Shown: positions 1 through 11,401, counted from the first letter of the stretch. The stretch: DNA of 64,000 bases from Xylona heveae TC161 (GCF_001619985.1 NW_017264194.1:1054001-1118000); one strand, 5' to 3'. Translations and numbers: made by a program. Notes: a model not told the origin generated them from the sequence alone.

Positions 1-745
1 TCCCGGTCCCGAGAGTCTCTTCACTTCTCTAAGAGCTGACGAGTTCCGTTCTGTATAACATTCACGAACTAGTTTGCCAAAGAGAGTGGTGTTCGTTGAC
101 ATGTCATAGATGAGAACCAATTTATTCTGCATCCACAGCTCTAATTGAGCAAGGGGCGAATCGGGACACTCGTCGTCTGTGCTAGAGTTAGTGCTTGAAG
201 CATGAAAAGAATGCGGTATTCTCAGCACCTTGATTTCGCCTTTCTTGTATCGAGCGCAGACATATCCCAAGGTATGTGGTCAATTGTGAAACATAGACAC
301 GGAGTCGTGGGCGAAGGAAATGGATTACGTCTGCCAAGATCTTCTGAAAAACAGCGGTTTCCAAGTCTTTCAAACTGCCCGCATCAAGACTCGCCCAGGA
401 AAGTTCTTCGAGATCTTTGAGGAGTTCCTTCGCGAAGGCTATCACTTCGGGTTGGACCCCGCGGTTGGCCGCCAACCAAACAGTGATTCCTTGCGGCGTC
501 GGCTGTAAGGCAGCAGCTGTAACGAAATCTGGACATTTTTTGTAAGAACATAGATAAGCAATTCCATCAACGAATTTTCTTCGAGTTTGCACTCTGTTGG
601 CGCTCGAATCTTCCTCATCTGAGCACCTCGGCTTTATCCGCTGACCTCGAACTTTACCAAATGCATGCAACAACACAGCTGGCTCATACAAGCGCTTCAG
701 AAATTTTGTTCTCAATTGAGGGAGTTCTTGAGAGGAGGCAGCCAT
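1..745 (-). CDS. Unknown fungal protein, partial at left edge
   Basis: Two exons are visible on the minus strand: exon 1 at 745-229, then an intron of about 52 bases, and exon 2 from 176 running off the window. The intron has a GTGCTG donor, a CACTAAC branch-like site and a CACAG acceptor. Phase is kept: a leftover G plus AC gives Asp, and exon 2 stays open for 58 more codons, including the stretch QLELWMQNKLVLIYDMS. The start is the ATG at 745 (MAASSQELPQL); the frame opens further upstream but has no earlier ATG. The visible part is soluble, with a basic CSYKKCPDF segment and no signal peptide or membrane span. I do not recognise the family. If the intron is retained, a stop follows at 190-188, giving a short form of about 185 residues. 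The C-terminus is missing. Confidence 0.6.
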
Positions 746-1175
746 TGGAATTATAATTGAGTACAAATAATATCTTCAATTTGTCGGTCTATCGTGTATC
801 AATCGTTGGATATCTGAACAATGGGGGTCATGAGCAGTATAAATGAAATGCCTGCATTGAGCCTCTAGGCTATAGAAAAGGCCTTGCGCCATAGGCGTCC
901 AGTCGCTTCCCTGCTGACCGAAATTTACGACGCCTTGAAGTGCTGTACAGAAAAAAAAATTAGCAGGGATATTGAAGCTGCGGTTCGATCCCAACCGCCC
1001 CAGCGGTGTATAAACAATGAGGAGAACGATTGCGACGAGCTCATTTACCCAATGACAACTGCCAACGGCATGTTCTTGGTGGAGGCTTGTGCTGCTCGTC
1101 GTGGCATTGGTGAGGCGAGGAGCGCGCAAGGCTGTCAGGCAACCATGCAGCCAAGGGTCATGGGGCCCGAGACAA
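746..1175. other. Intergenic, upstream of the partial gene
   Basis: 430 bases between the 5' end of the partial gene and the 3' end of DPH5, both on the minus strand. Overlapping open frames on both strands look like chance. A short A-run lies near 950-960. I see no other feature. Confidence 0.5.
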
Positions 1176-2190
1176 TTATTGCTTTCCTTCGTAATCCCTC
1201 TTCCAAACCTCATCAAACACGGCTACGTCGACTGCAAATTCCCTAATATAATCTCTTTCGAGATCGTGAACTCTGCTGCCTAAAAGGACAAGGCTGTGCA
1301 AAGGCTGTCCGAGGTCTGTCTCCGCCAATTGCTTCAAGGTGCCGGCGGCGAGTCTTTGATTGGGCGCCCCAACGCGTGCAGCACCTACAGCAAGGCTGTC
1401 TGGGCCATATGCGCCTTGCTTTCTATCCTCTTCGATTTCCAGCATTTGCGAAGCGCACTGTGCCACTGTCATGTATCGCGGTGACTCATACACAATCTTT
1501 CCTCGTGCCATCATCTCCAGCGATGGCTCCTTGACCTTGATATCGAGAAGCACAAGTGTGTGCAAGCCAATATTCCTGTTCTCAAGTACTCGGTCATACC
1601 AGGATGAGGGTTTCCAGTTCTCCGTAAAGAAGACCATCGACACGGTCTGTCCAAAATTGTATAATTGAAGTCCTGTGGCGCCGATGCCTGACATGATCGA
1701 AGCATTAGGCACCGTTTGGGTCGAGATATGCAGCTCTCGAGCTCGAAGAACGAGGTCTGTGTGCGTAGTCGCTCTACACAAAGTGGTCAGAAATGCATTG
1801 TAAGACGCCGCACAGATGCAGTAGGAAATGCTTCTGCGTACCCAAATGGATCCCCAACGACAAGAAAAGCAACATCAACCTTGTCGGCATCTGCCAAAAT
1901 CTCATCGCTAGAAGATTCGACCATTTCTCGATCGGCAATTATGACGGGGCGGCCATAGTAGGCTTCCTACTTCCCGAACCGCCGTAAGCTTCTTGACGAC
2001 TTCACTTCCACAGATAGAGCTATCGAAGAGTTACTGTTTCTTTCGATAAACTTACCAATTTCTCCTTGTCTACCAGTAAAATGCTCGTGTAGGCCTCGAG
2101 ATAGACGCGGGCTGCCTTTTTAACAACTTCCAGACCCTTGACAGTGATATCGCTCTCGTCGGCGAGACCGAGTCCAACGAGATAAAGCAT
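1176..2190 (-). CDS. DPH5: Diphthine methyl ester synthase (Dph5)
   Basis: Makes diphthine methyl ester on translation elongation factor 2 by repeated SAM-dependent methylation; it is the methyltransferase step of diphthamide synthesis and acts in the cytosol. Three exons: 2190-2056, 1966-1842 and 1773-1176. Together they give 285 residues, the usual family length. The start reads [19 protein letters not shown], the conserved N-terminus. Exon 2 carries YYGRPVIVADREMVE and [11 protein letters not shown], the tetrapyrrole-methylase-type SAM pocket. Exon 3 begins [13 protein letters not shown] and contains [19 protein letters not shown], then [16 protein letters not shown]. Both introns keep phase: L|E in phase 0, and G split GG|A. 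It is divergent from SPT3, with a 363-base shared promoter. The gene looks intact. Confidence 0.95.
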
Positions 2191-2553
2191 TTTCGTGTAT
2201 TTTGACTATTGCGAGATTGAACCGACCGCGTAGAATGCTATAATTTCTGAATAATTCTCGTTATGCTCAATATTGACGGTCCGGCAAGACTTCCTGAATG
2301 CAGCAAAAGTTTTGGGCTGCTATGCTGTGAATTATACCGTGATTGGTCGCTAGGGCAAGGCGGTGAGTGGCAGGTCTCGTTTCCCATTCCCCAGATTTGG
2401 CCAGTATTATCTCCTTCCCTCAAAGTGATCGACATCATCCATCCTCCAACGAATGAACTTGAAGATCTCAAAGAGCTGAAACTCCTATGCTCTGTTTAAT
2501 CTGTCATCCCGTTAATACAGCGCAGACATTGGAGGTGTTTACTCAACTCCAAA
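2191..2553. promoter_or_regulatory. Divergent promoter, DPH5 / SPT3
   Basis: 363 bases separate the two start codons, so both promoters must lie here. An inverted CCAAT pentamer (ATTGG) sits at 2342-2346. No clear TATA box is placed for either gene. Confidence 0.5.
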
Positions 2554-4151
2554 ATGGCGGACAAGTCGGCCAAGTACCGGACGGAGATTCAGCAGGTAAG
2601 GAAAGCCCTCAGACATGCTAATCTTATCTGCTTGAAGTGCCTCGCTGTTGAACTTCTCTGCAATTTGGAGATAGGCGTTCCTTTGTTCAAGCACATGTTG
2701 TTATGAGAGCGTTTGACAGCCAAAAGTTCTCTGTTGGCATTTATACCCTGCTACTATGGTTGCGTTGCGACGCTTGCTGCATTTTTCTGAACAGATTGCT
2801 TCTCGGAACAAGCCTGACGACGTCATGTATTCGCGCATTCACTGTCCTGCTATTTTTCCAATGACTTTTCCCAAATTGGGACATCTGTTTATGAAGCTGT
2901 CTTATGCCTCATTTCAAGACTTTCTTTGCAGTCATTTGACTTGTCTGTTATCTGCGCGCAATTTATCCCAGCTTTCCTGCAATGACGCCTCCCCTACACA
3001 GCACTATTTACACCCTTGCCCTCTCATCCAAGTCAAATGTCGAAGACAAGCTTGATACGGAGAGCGCAGAGGAATGGACAGAGAGACTTACGGATCTACT
3101 TAACCAGATGATGTTCGTCTCGGGCGAGACGGCAGATATCCCTCCCGAGACCACCGGCACAGTGGAAGAGATTGTGCGTCAACAAGTCATTGAAATGGTT
3201 TGTCTTTTCCCCTCTTCGCATATTTCGCATGCTATCTACAACATTAACCATTCTCTTCAAATCAGCTGAGCCAATGTACCTCCCAAGCGGCTAGAAGAGG
3301 CGTCCGTTCTATTTCTACAGAGGACCTCATCTTCCTTATCCGCCATGACAAGGCAAAGGTATCGCGCTTGCGAACCTTTCTCTCCTGGAAAGACGTGCGA
3401 AAGAACGTCAAGGACTCTGATGACAAAGGAGGTGCTGATGCTGATTTCGTCGCTGGCGATGACCCTATCGGTGCAGGAGTAGTTGGCGGACCTGGTCCCG
3501 GAGGAGATGCGGGCAAGAAGAACAAGAAGGCCAAAGTCGGATTACCTTGGGAAGTTCCTAGTCTGTACAGCGAGCAAGTGCCGGAAAGAGAAGACGAGGA
3601 GGACGAGGAAGAAGAGGAGATGAACTACGCCACGCTGCAACGACTGAAGAATGCCGATGAGCGCACAAAGAACATGACAAAGGAAGAGTACGTCCACTGG
3701 TCCGACTGCCGCCAAGCTTCGTTTACTTTCCGCAAAGGCAAACGTTTCAAGGAATGGGCCGGCTTTGGTATTGTTACCGATAGTAAGCCGAATGACGACA
3801 TTGTTGATATTCTGGGTTTCTTGACCTTTGAAATCGTCCAAACGCTCACCGAGGAGGCGCTCCGAGTCAAAGATGCCGAGGATCAATTCAAGCGTGAAAG
3901 TGGCGGAGAAAACCAGAGCCGGAAACGTAAGCGTGAGAGCGGTTTATTCGATCCCCCAGAGGAAGTGCGCGCTCCAGTTCAACCGCGACACATACAGGAG
4001 GCTTTTCGCAGGCTGCAGCACCGCGAGAACAAGGGCAAGGCCATGAGAATGTATGGTCGTTCTCTGCACAGGACGCCCCTTAAGATGGTAAGTCATACCT
4101 GCGTTGCCCTTTCGGCCTTGTCTCTGAACAAATTTTCTCTCGCAGATTTAA
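2554..4151 (+). CDS. SPT3: SAGA complex subunit Spt3
   Basis: Histone-fold subunit of SAGA that helps deliver TBP to promoters in the nucleus. Exons are 2554-2595, 3108-3197, 3266-4087 and 4146-4151, giving 319 residues. Exon 1 gives [14 protein letters not shown] and joins [14 protein letters not shown] in exon 2, matching the yeast N-terminus ([11 protein letters not shown]). Exon 3 holds [20 protein letters not shown] and [13 protein letters not shown] (histone folds), an acidic run near residues 120-140, then [20 protein letters not shown] and [19 protein letters not shown] (C-terminal half). Intron 1 is unusually long at 512 bases. The last exon codes only Ile plus stop, ending TPLKMI, similar to the yeast end PIIM; without that intron the protein would run on for some 30 unrelated residues. 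It converges on SNU23. Confidence 0.93.
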
Positions 4152-5135
4152 GAATGATCTTTGCATTGCATTTCAACGAATGACGTTAAATACAATGCTT
4201 CTCTCGAATATGGTGGCTTTATCTCAGTGGCGTTAAAGGTTTAATTAGATACCACCACCTACCTGGGGCGGGTGGAGAAACGGACGGCGTGTGATCGGAA
4301 CAAGGAATATTAAGGACGTTACATTTAGCATTGCGTTCTACAAGTGCAGTTTGTCACATATATCTAATGAAAGGCGGACCGAATCATGGTTACTCTGCCG
4401 AATATTCACATTATATGTCCTATCTTGTCTCCCACGAGACTTGGAACTGTTTCCTTATTTCAATCATAAAACCCATGCTAGCTATGCAATATGGGATATT
4501 TGGTTCATTTTACCCCGTATATCAGTTTATATCGGGTTTCAGGATCGATGACAAGTATTTTCCCCGAGATCCATGCCGTCCGCCAACTTCCTCTCAGATC
4601 GAAGTGCGAACAAGGCCTTGCAAGTCTCTTGCGATGCTGTGCTGCATTCCTCAGCTTTGGTATCGAATACCAGTACTATATCCCAGCAAGAAGACTTCCT
4701 GTAAAAGTCTTTCGAATCGGTCGACTGGTGCCGAGAAGGCATAGAAGCCATGTCCAGTTCACTAAGACAAGACAATCTCGCCTAATATCTCCATCTGTAC
4801 AGAGCCGCTCATCTGCTCGCCGATGTTTTATGAGACAATGCTCAGTACGTCTAAATTTGGCATTGCATGAGAATGAACGTGGTGAAGCTTAGGCGCGATT
4901 TCGACTCTTTCCCTGATTTGTATTCCATAGGGAAATTAAATGGCGAAAAACGATTGAAGACCTGCATTTGCAAGCTTGAAAGTGTTTATCTTCAGGAACG
5001 AAATCGTATGCCCGAGTCGTAGAGGGACGATGATAGCTGTCGGATTGCGCACCATGTCCACTGGAGATTTAAAACCACAACCGGACAGGCTCACCAAGAA
5101 GGATCCCATCCTTGCCATACTATATTTCCCCATCA
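4152..5135. other. Intergenic between convergent SPT3 and SNU23
   Basis: 984 bases between two 3' ends. It contains only short overlapping frames with no recognisable protein and no repeat or RNA gene that I can see. It presumably holds both 3' UTRs and terminators. Confidence 0.5.
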
Positions 5136-5789
5136 TCAACAAATGATTCCATTCCCCTCATACTGGTCTTCCTCTTTTATCCCCATTCCATCCTTTGTCT
5201 TTCTTCGCCTCTCTCTGCGCTTTCTTCTCCTTTCTTCCCGCTCGCGTTCGTCCTGTTGCTGGCGCGTTTCCAAGCGCGTCTTGAGATCAATCACTTCATC
5301 CTTCTTCTCCTCTTCGCGCTTGCGCTTGAGCCACGCCAGCCGCTCCCTGACATCCTCCAGCGTCGCTTTGCGCACTTCGCCCGACTGGCCCGTGTTGGCC
5401 AAATGCTGGCGGCTGTTCAGATGGTCGACAAACTGGAGGTTATCTTTGAACGTGAGGTCGCAGTCCGGGCAGTAGAAGCCCGCGCCGCGCCCGCGCTTTC
5501 CGATGCCCGCCCCTGCGGGGACAAGCATCGTCTTGCCTACGTTCGCGCTGACATTGAGCCGCTCGGCGCGCGACTGAGTTTCTTTGGCGTCGGGCGGGGT
5601 GGCGGCGCGTGGAATGTACTTTTTGCCCGCGAGCTTGGCTTCGTAGCGTGCCTTGCCTTCTTCTTTGACTTTGGCCTCCCGTGCCGCTGCCTTTGCGGCG
5701 TATTCGTCCCGGTTCCAAGTCTTGCGGAAGTCAGTGTCCCCCGCTGGGCCGGCCCCGTAGGCCGATGAGGGCGCCTTTCGGTCGGCCAT
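5136..5789 (-). CDS. SNU23: U4/U6.U5 tri-snRNP protein Snu23, zinc finger
   Basis: Small component of the spliceosomal tri-snRNP, acting during B-complex assembly in the nucleus. Single exon, 217 residues. The start MADRKAPSSAYGAGPAGDTD and the following FRKTWNRDEYAAKAAAREAK are typical of the family. A U1/matrin-type C2H2 finger spans about residues 106-130, with Cys107, Cys110, His123 and His129 (CPDCDLTFKDNLQFVDHLNS then RQH). A long charged helix rich in Arg, Glu and Lys follows from about 140 to 200. The antisense frames over it are shadows. I see no introns. It converges on SPT3; its promoter is the 728-base gap towards the SUN gene. Confidence 0.92.
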   Translation of the reverse strand: MADRKAPSSAYGAGPAGDTDFRKTWNRDEYAAKAAAREAKVKEEGKARYEAKLAGKKYIPRAATPPDAKETQSRAERLNVSANVGKTMLVPAGAGIGKRGRGAGFYCPDCDLTFKDNLQFVDHLNSRQHLANTGQSGEVRKATLEDVRERLAWLKRKREEEKKDEVIDLKTRLETRQQQDEREREERRRKRRERRRKTKDGMGIKEEDQYEGNGIIC

Positions 5790-6517
5790 TTGGTGGTGGT
5801 TTGAAGGGAGACAGAAGTGGGGGAGTTAGGGATGTGTATGTGTCCAAACGGCGTTGAATTGGATAAGTCGCCTCCAGGGTTAAAAGGTTCGAAGGAAGGT
5901 GTGGAAGGATCAAGGGTTATGTTAGAAGAGCTGCGGGCTTGTGTTTAAGCTCTTTCGCGGCGGATGATGATGATGATGATGATGCTGCTTAAGAAAAGTT
6001 GGGGCTTTGCCGTTGTTGGAATAGCGCAGAAACGACGGAGGGGGATGCTCTGGGGCGCTGTACTTCCGTTCGTTCGTAACTTGACGGTTGGAACCCTCGG
6101 AGAGCGCTCCATCTTCCACACGGGGTACATATCGTGGGGCTCGTGATACCACATTTAGAGGTCACCATCCTTATCACTATAAAGTACAGGGGTTTAATTG
6201 TATATCCAAATGTGACTTTTATTGTGCCCAATCTCCAAGATCAGAGAGTATTGGTAATATATGACTGGAACCTCCAACGCCAGTACCTCTATAATTTTCG
6301 GTTTCCAAGTCTCTATCATCAAAAATTCTATCGCAGTGATACAATGTAAAAGAAGGTAATTGTGGGGTATTATAAAGAGTGTGGAGAAGTGTAGAAACGA
6401 ATGGTCAGGTTCAAGCCAGTTGAACCGCAAAAAGATGTTGTGAGGTTAGATCAGCGAAGGATTGAAATGGCGACCAGCGCCTTTTCAAAATCGGTCCAGA
6501 TTCCAGAAAGGTTTGAA
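5790..6517. other. Intergenic, SNU23 promoter and SUN gene 3' flank
   Basis: 728 bases between the SNU23 start and the end of the SUN-family gene. Apart from a GAT microsatellite at 5963-5984 I see nothing specific. T-rich and C-rich stretches just upstream of SNU23 fit a fungal promoter. Confidence 0.5.
5963..5984. repeat. GAT trinucleotide microsatellite
   Basis: Seven tandem GAT units in the SNU23 upstream region, outside any gene model. Confidence 0.85.
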
Positions 6518-7585
6518 TCAAGCGCTGTTGATGACAATGTGCGCTTTGACGCCCTTGTGGGCAGCGACAGTGCAGGCGTTGGCACCGCCAGCGCCTGTGT
6601 TGCAGCCAGGTCCCTTGCAGGCATTGACACCGTTGTCCAGGTCGATGGCGCACGGAAGACCGTCGCAGCCGTCGCCATCACACTGAATCTCAGCGGTGAA
6701 CTTGGGCTTATCATTGCGGAATGGCGTCGTCTGCTCAAGGTAGATGGGGTTCCAGCCCAGCTTAACATAGGTGATTCCATTTGAGTCGGTGTTGGCGCCA
6801 GCAACGTAGGGAGCCCAGTTACCATAAGGGTTGGCAGTAGATCCCCAAACGCATCCGTCATCGGTAGAGACTCCAGGAGGGTTGATATAATAACTGTTGA
6901 GTAAATATTAGCAAAGCTCAATCAAAACAAAGAAAGGGGGTCTGGTTTAGACATACTGAGCAGAAGTACCAGCCCAGTAGGTCTGGTCAGGAACAGCAAG
7001 AGTGGTTTCGCTTGTAACGTCCGTGGGGATGAGCATAGCTTCATTACCCGGGAGGACAGTTTGGCAGAAAGCAACGTTGCCGCCGGCATTGTTCTTGGCA
7101 GTAACTGCGCCGGTGCCGTTTTGGCAGTAGGGCTTGTCAGAGAAAGGCTTGGAGATGCTGCCATCCGAGTCGCAGTGCAGACCACCATACTATTTGCAAG
7201 TTAGAATTCACTTTCAAACGATGACAGAGATGTAAAGTCCAAGGCTCACCTGAGATTGAGGATAACTGTAGGTTGTCGCATTGGGATCCCATTGCATGCT
7301 CAGCTGTCCGGAAGGACAGGCATATGGGCACCAGCTATTAGGCGTGCACTGCTGGTCAGGGCTCATAGCCCAGCCGGCATTGGAAGAGCCAGGCGTAACG
7401 GAAACGAGGCCATCATTGCCTGGGAATGCGCACTGTCCGTCGCGCTTTCCCAAGTTGGATCGATGACGGTGCTGGTGTCTCCTTGCGATAGGGCTCAGTT
7501 GAGAACCGTCGTGCTGGGCCTCTGTGAAGGATGAGAGGAACTCCAGGGTGAAAACCACTGCTGACGCAATTCCAACGGTCTTCAT
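6518..7585 (-). CDS. SUN-family secreted cell-wall protein (GH132-type)
   Basis: Homologue of the yeast Sim1/Uth1/Nca3/Sun4 group, secreted proteins linked to beta-glucan remodelling and septation. Exons are 7585-7250, 7189-6957 and 6893-6518, giving 314 residues. A signal peptide opens the protein (MKTVGIASAVVFTLEFLSSF), followed by a His/Arg patch and a KR site before the mature SUN domain. The domain shows GLVSVTPGSSNAGWAMSPDQ, NSWCPYACPSGQLSMQWDP, YGGLHCDSDGSISKPFSDKP, FCQTVLPGNEAMLIPTDVT and HYYINPPGV, then CDGDGCDGLPC near the end. The regular cysteines support an extracellular fold. The nearest upstream gene is 2.6 kb away, so its promoter may be large. Both splice junctions keep phase. 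Which of the four yeast paralogues it matches cannot be told. Confidence 0.92.
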
Positions 7586-10202
7586 CTTGAGAAAAAGAGT
7601 GTGTGATATATTTGAAATGAATGTGTGAACTGGCGTCGAGCCTTTCAAAGTTGGAAAGAGAAAAGTGAAAGAAAAAAGGAGAGACAAGATGGCACTACTA
7701 TACTCGCAAGAGACAGACGGATGATTGAGGCTGACCAGAGCAGGAATTGAAGACCATTAAATAGACTCCATGGAGGGGAGCAATCTTGCGTACGGCAACG
7801 CATACTGCCCATGGGGGGATCCAGTCACTCCACCGTCGATCGGCAGGAGAACATGACTGTATCCATGGTATGAGAGCGGCAACGCGCCCCAAGAGGGATA
7901 GGTGAGGGTAGAAAAGCCGTCTTTGCACGGCACATCACCGTCTGTCCCACCGGACCATTTCCATTCTGAGTTTTAGAGTACAATATACTCAAAGTACTCT
8001 GTGTGAATGCCTTGGACTTTTGTCCGGGCCTTCATCGGAAGCTCAACGGCCGCGCAAGCGGAATCACGGCCCCATTGCGTGTCCAATTTGCGGGCCGTGA
8101 AAGTCCCCATACGCCTAAATCTAGACCCATAAAAAATATGAAGAATAGCAAAAGAAGGCACCAATAATGACGCAGGTCAATTCTCAGTTTCATGACAAAG
8201 CAAACAAAGATGAAATAGGCATCCAAGGCCTTATTCTCCTTCTAACAACGTTTTGGAGGCCCATGTCAAAGAAACACCAAGTAGGCTGTCAACAACGTGA
8301 AGCAAACTTTCGATTCGGTCGGTGCTACTTCCGTACCATATGGAAAATTAACCATGAAAAGCAAAAAAATTTGAAAATGGACTTAACGGCTCTCAAATGG
8401 TGCCGATCCATTGTGACAGGAGCAGCAAATCAAACAATGGCAGGCGAACAGAAAAGTACTAGCCGAAAGGATGTCCATATGCCCTTGTACTAAACCTCTA
8501 CTAGCCGCGGACTGGCTGGTCCAAGTGGCAAGCCGAACGGCCTGCCATCTGACGAACCGATCCAGGAACGACTCATGTAGTTGAAAGGTGGACTGGAAGG
8601 CTTGGTCAATGGCAGCGGCCGTTGACGAGAAATGGAAAAGAGCCGAAAGTGACTTCTTGTTGCGTCAATCGTAAGTGAAAGGGATTTCGAGCCCTACTCG
8701 TACTCTAGCAGGGAGGGAAAAAGCCGGAGAAAGCCGGGGTGCATGATCGACACGGCCCGGGAATAATCCATCCTCTTGGGTTCTTTTCATACCCCTGTCA
8801 GTTCCATCGTAACTTTTCTCACTTGTTCCTTCCCTCTCGGATCGACTCCGGGACTACCACGGTGGGTCTCCAAAGATCCCTTTCGTCTTCGTCAGCCAAT
8901 ATATGGATTTGTCCATCGTCACCTCTGGCAAGACACGTACGAGTAAATTTTTGCATGCAAATTTTATTAAAAATTAACCTAGATGAATGCGAGTACTATG
9001 TTCCGTCGAATAATTTTTCCAATTAAGAATCTTGTAGTAGGTGATCTAGCCAAAATTTTATGTCAATATTTTCAATACATTGCCATGTACCCCTGAAACC
9101 AACGAGGTTATTGAGCTCACTGTTGACCTTGTTTCCATTTATTTCCAATATATCGGGATTACAGCTACTTCATTGAATGTTGAGGTTCAACCGTAATTAG
9201 ATATAAAAACCACTCCCTCTACACCCAAACTGCGTAGGTGATTAAAATCTGAATCGATTGTCCAGGCTTTCTCGTCAGGTGTTTAATAGTCCATGACTCT
9301 TGACAAATTTATTGCTCGTAGCCATGTTCCGCAATAAATATCAAGAGGAACTTGCAAGACATGATTGCATTAACATCGGCAGCAGCAAACGACATCTATT
9401 GATAGCACAGGGTGTGAAAGTCAAAGTCAAAAGGAATTACGGTAGATTTGCCGAAAGGGTTCGCGGAGGAAGGTACCGACACTCCAGATCGGGTATGCCG
9501 CGCCGTAGAACCAAAGTACTGGGAACTCCGTGGCGAGTACTCGTGGCATTACCTCATTGGAACTAGTCTATTAAAAGCGAAAATCCAAATGGAGCGGAGC
9601 GAGGAGCATACGGAGTAATTTGCTGAGTCGAGGGTGAACATTTCAGAAAAGATTGCTCGCATGGGCAGCTTGTGCCTCCTCGCTCAAATGTTGTATAATA
9701 TTCTTCTGGACCCATTAGATGATGCGTCGCTACTCTAGTCGATTGTGGCAGTTACCATCAAATTTTTTGTCGTCGTCGAGTGTGTGGGTCGAGGTGAGAG
9801 ACTTTAAGAGAAAGTTCCCCCAGTCCCGTGCGTTCGAGCCGCTCCATCGTTAAATTAATCATCGTGATCAAACTCCAATACGGTACGGCATCGTGCGCCC
9901 CACTAAACGAACCCAGCGGTTCTGGTGGAGCGGTTCAATCTACACACTTCTTTTTCATTTCCCCCCTGCTAAGGTGGACTTGGCTCAAGCTTTCCGTTTC
10001 TTCCAACCAATACCGTGCATGATTCCCGCTCCGTTTTTCAAAGATCCCTGCAGAAGCAATATCGATAAGGTTCTGTATCGGCGACGAAATCCAAGAGGAC
10101 TCTGTGCCACTTTTGTCAATTACCCTTCTGTGTGGTTCCTAAGATCAAATTTTCACCCCTCCGTTCCATTTTCGCTGCACCCTCAATTACATACGGTAAT
10201 TG
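7586..10202. other. Long divergent intergenic region, SUN gene / PPM1
   Basis: 2.6 kb with no gene that I can support. Short frames (for example 8167-8493 and 9300-9566) lack family signatures. The part near 8940-9200 is AT-rich. A 12-base motif TACGGAGTAATT at 9609-9620 recurs inverted at 62879-62890, and a CGAGTACTCG palindrome lies near 9525. No RNA gene or transposon is recognised. Confidence 0.45.
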
Positions 10203-11401
10203 ATGTCTGCTTCCCAAATTCCCAATCTCAATACGTTACGCGGCCCGCGCCTTCGGGGAAGAGGAAGGGGCGGTGGTCGAGGGGTACCCACCGGCTCCTC
10301 TGATCAACATTCAGGGGATCAAGTGGTGCAGCATACTGATCAGGATGCCACCGTCTCTCGACTTAGTGCTGTGGAACTGGGGTACATCTCTGACCCCTTT
10401 GTGAAGCTGTTTGTGGCGGAGGGAGCACAGAGACGGTTCCCGATTATCAATCGGGGTACGCCTAGACATTCTTAGAGCCGAGCTTGTTTGCCATTTCTGC
10501 TGACTTTGACATAGGCTCCTATGTCCGTACCTCAGCTATAGATGTGCTGGTTGATAGGTTCCTCAGGACTGATCTCTCACGCCCTAAACAGCTTATTTCT
10601 TTGGGGGCAGGCTCGGATACCCGCTATTTTCGTCTGGCTACAGCTTACCCCCAAACTCCCTTACTCTACCATGAGCTTGACTTCTCCACCAACACAAAGC
10701 AGAAGATTGCCACCATCAAAGGTTCCGATCTTCTACGCTCTTTAGTGGCTCAAGCCCATGACGATGACTCTGCTGTTCAAATCTCAGAAGATGGTACCGC
10801 TCTTCATTCTAAAAGTTATCATGTTCACCCGATAGACCTTCGTACACTGCGTCCACAATACGAAGGAAGTACACCGCCACCCTCGCTGCCGGGGGTAGAT
10901 CCGCATCTGCCCACTTTGCTTCTTTCTGAATGTTGCCTCATATACCTTCCGCCAGTGTCGGCTGATGCCGTCCTGAAGTATTTTACAGAGTATATTTTCC
11001 CCAGGACAACTCCTCTTTCTTTGATCTTATACGAGCCTATCAACCCTAGTGATTCATTTGGACGTGTTATGGTATCGAATCTAGCAGCGAGAGGCATAGT
11101 GCTGCAGACTCTGAAGAGGTACTCGAGCTTAGCTCTACAGAAGGAGCGCCTGCGCGTCATGGGTTTCACAAGTGGCCAAGCAGCAGCTGATGTAGATTTT
11201 CTCTGGGAGAAATGGATCCCTGAAGAGGAGAAGGAGAGGATATCGCAATTAGAAATGCTGGACGAATTAGAGGAATGGACAATGCTGGCTAGGCACTATT
11301 GCGTAGCATGGGGCTGGAGAGATGGCGAAGAAGCTGACACACAAAGTGCATTCAATGGCTGGAAAAGCCTAGACGTACGGAGGACTGAAGCTCTTGTATA
11401 A
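10203..11401 (+). CDS. PPM1: Leucine carboxyl methyltransferase Ppm1 (PP2A C-subunit)
   Basis: Methylates the C-terminal leucine of the PP2A catalytic subunit with SAM, which controls assembly of PP2A holoenzymes. Exons are 10203-10455 and 10515-11401, giving 379 residues. The junction rebuilds the conserved [16 protein letters not shown] segment in phase 1. The SAM motif is [15 protein letters not shown], with the glycine loop at about residues 115-121; the acidic HELDF that follows is typical, and [12 protein letters not shown] matches the family's later motif. The C-terminal part ends near [13 protein letters not shown]. The N-terminus has a basic Arg/Gly tract ([15 protein letters not shown], residues 14-28), which looks like an RGG-type disordered tail. 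The start is the only ATG giving [12 protein letters not shown]. Confidence 0.93.

Noticed and set aside
776-1246. Overlapping open frames on both strands between the first gene and DPH5
   Set aside because: No family signature and the two frames exclude each other; composition is not coding-like.
1482-1489. TGACTCA inside DPH5
   Set aside because: Lies in coding sequence, so it is not treated as a CpcA site.
5112-5768. Long plus-strand open frame over SNU23
   Set aside because: Antisense shadow of a firmly identified gene with skewed codon content.
9300-9566. 88-codon basic open frame in the SUN/PPM1 gap
   Set aside because: Arg/Lys-rich by composition with no domain or neighbour support.
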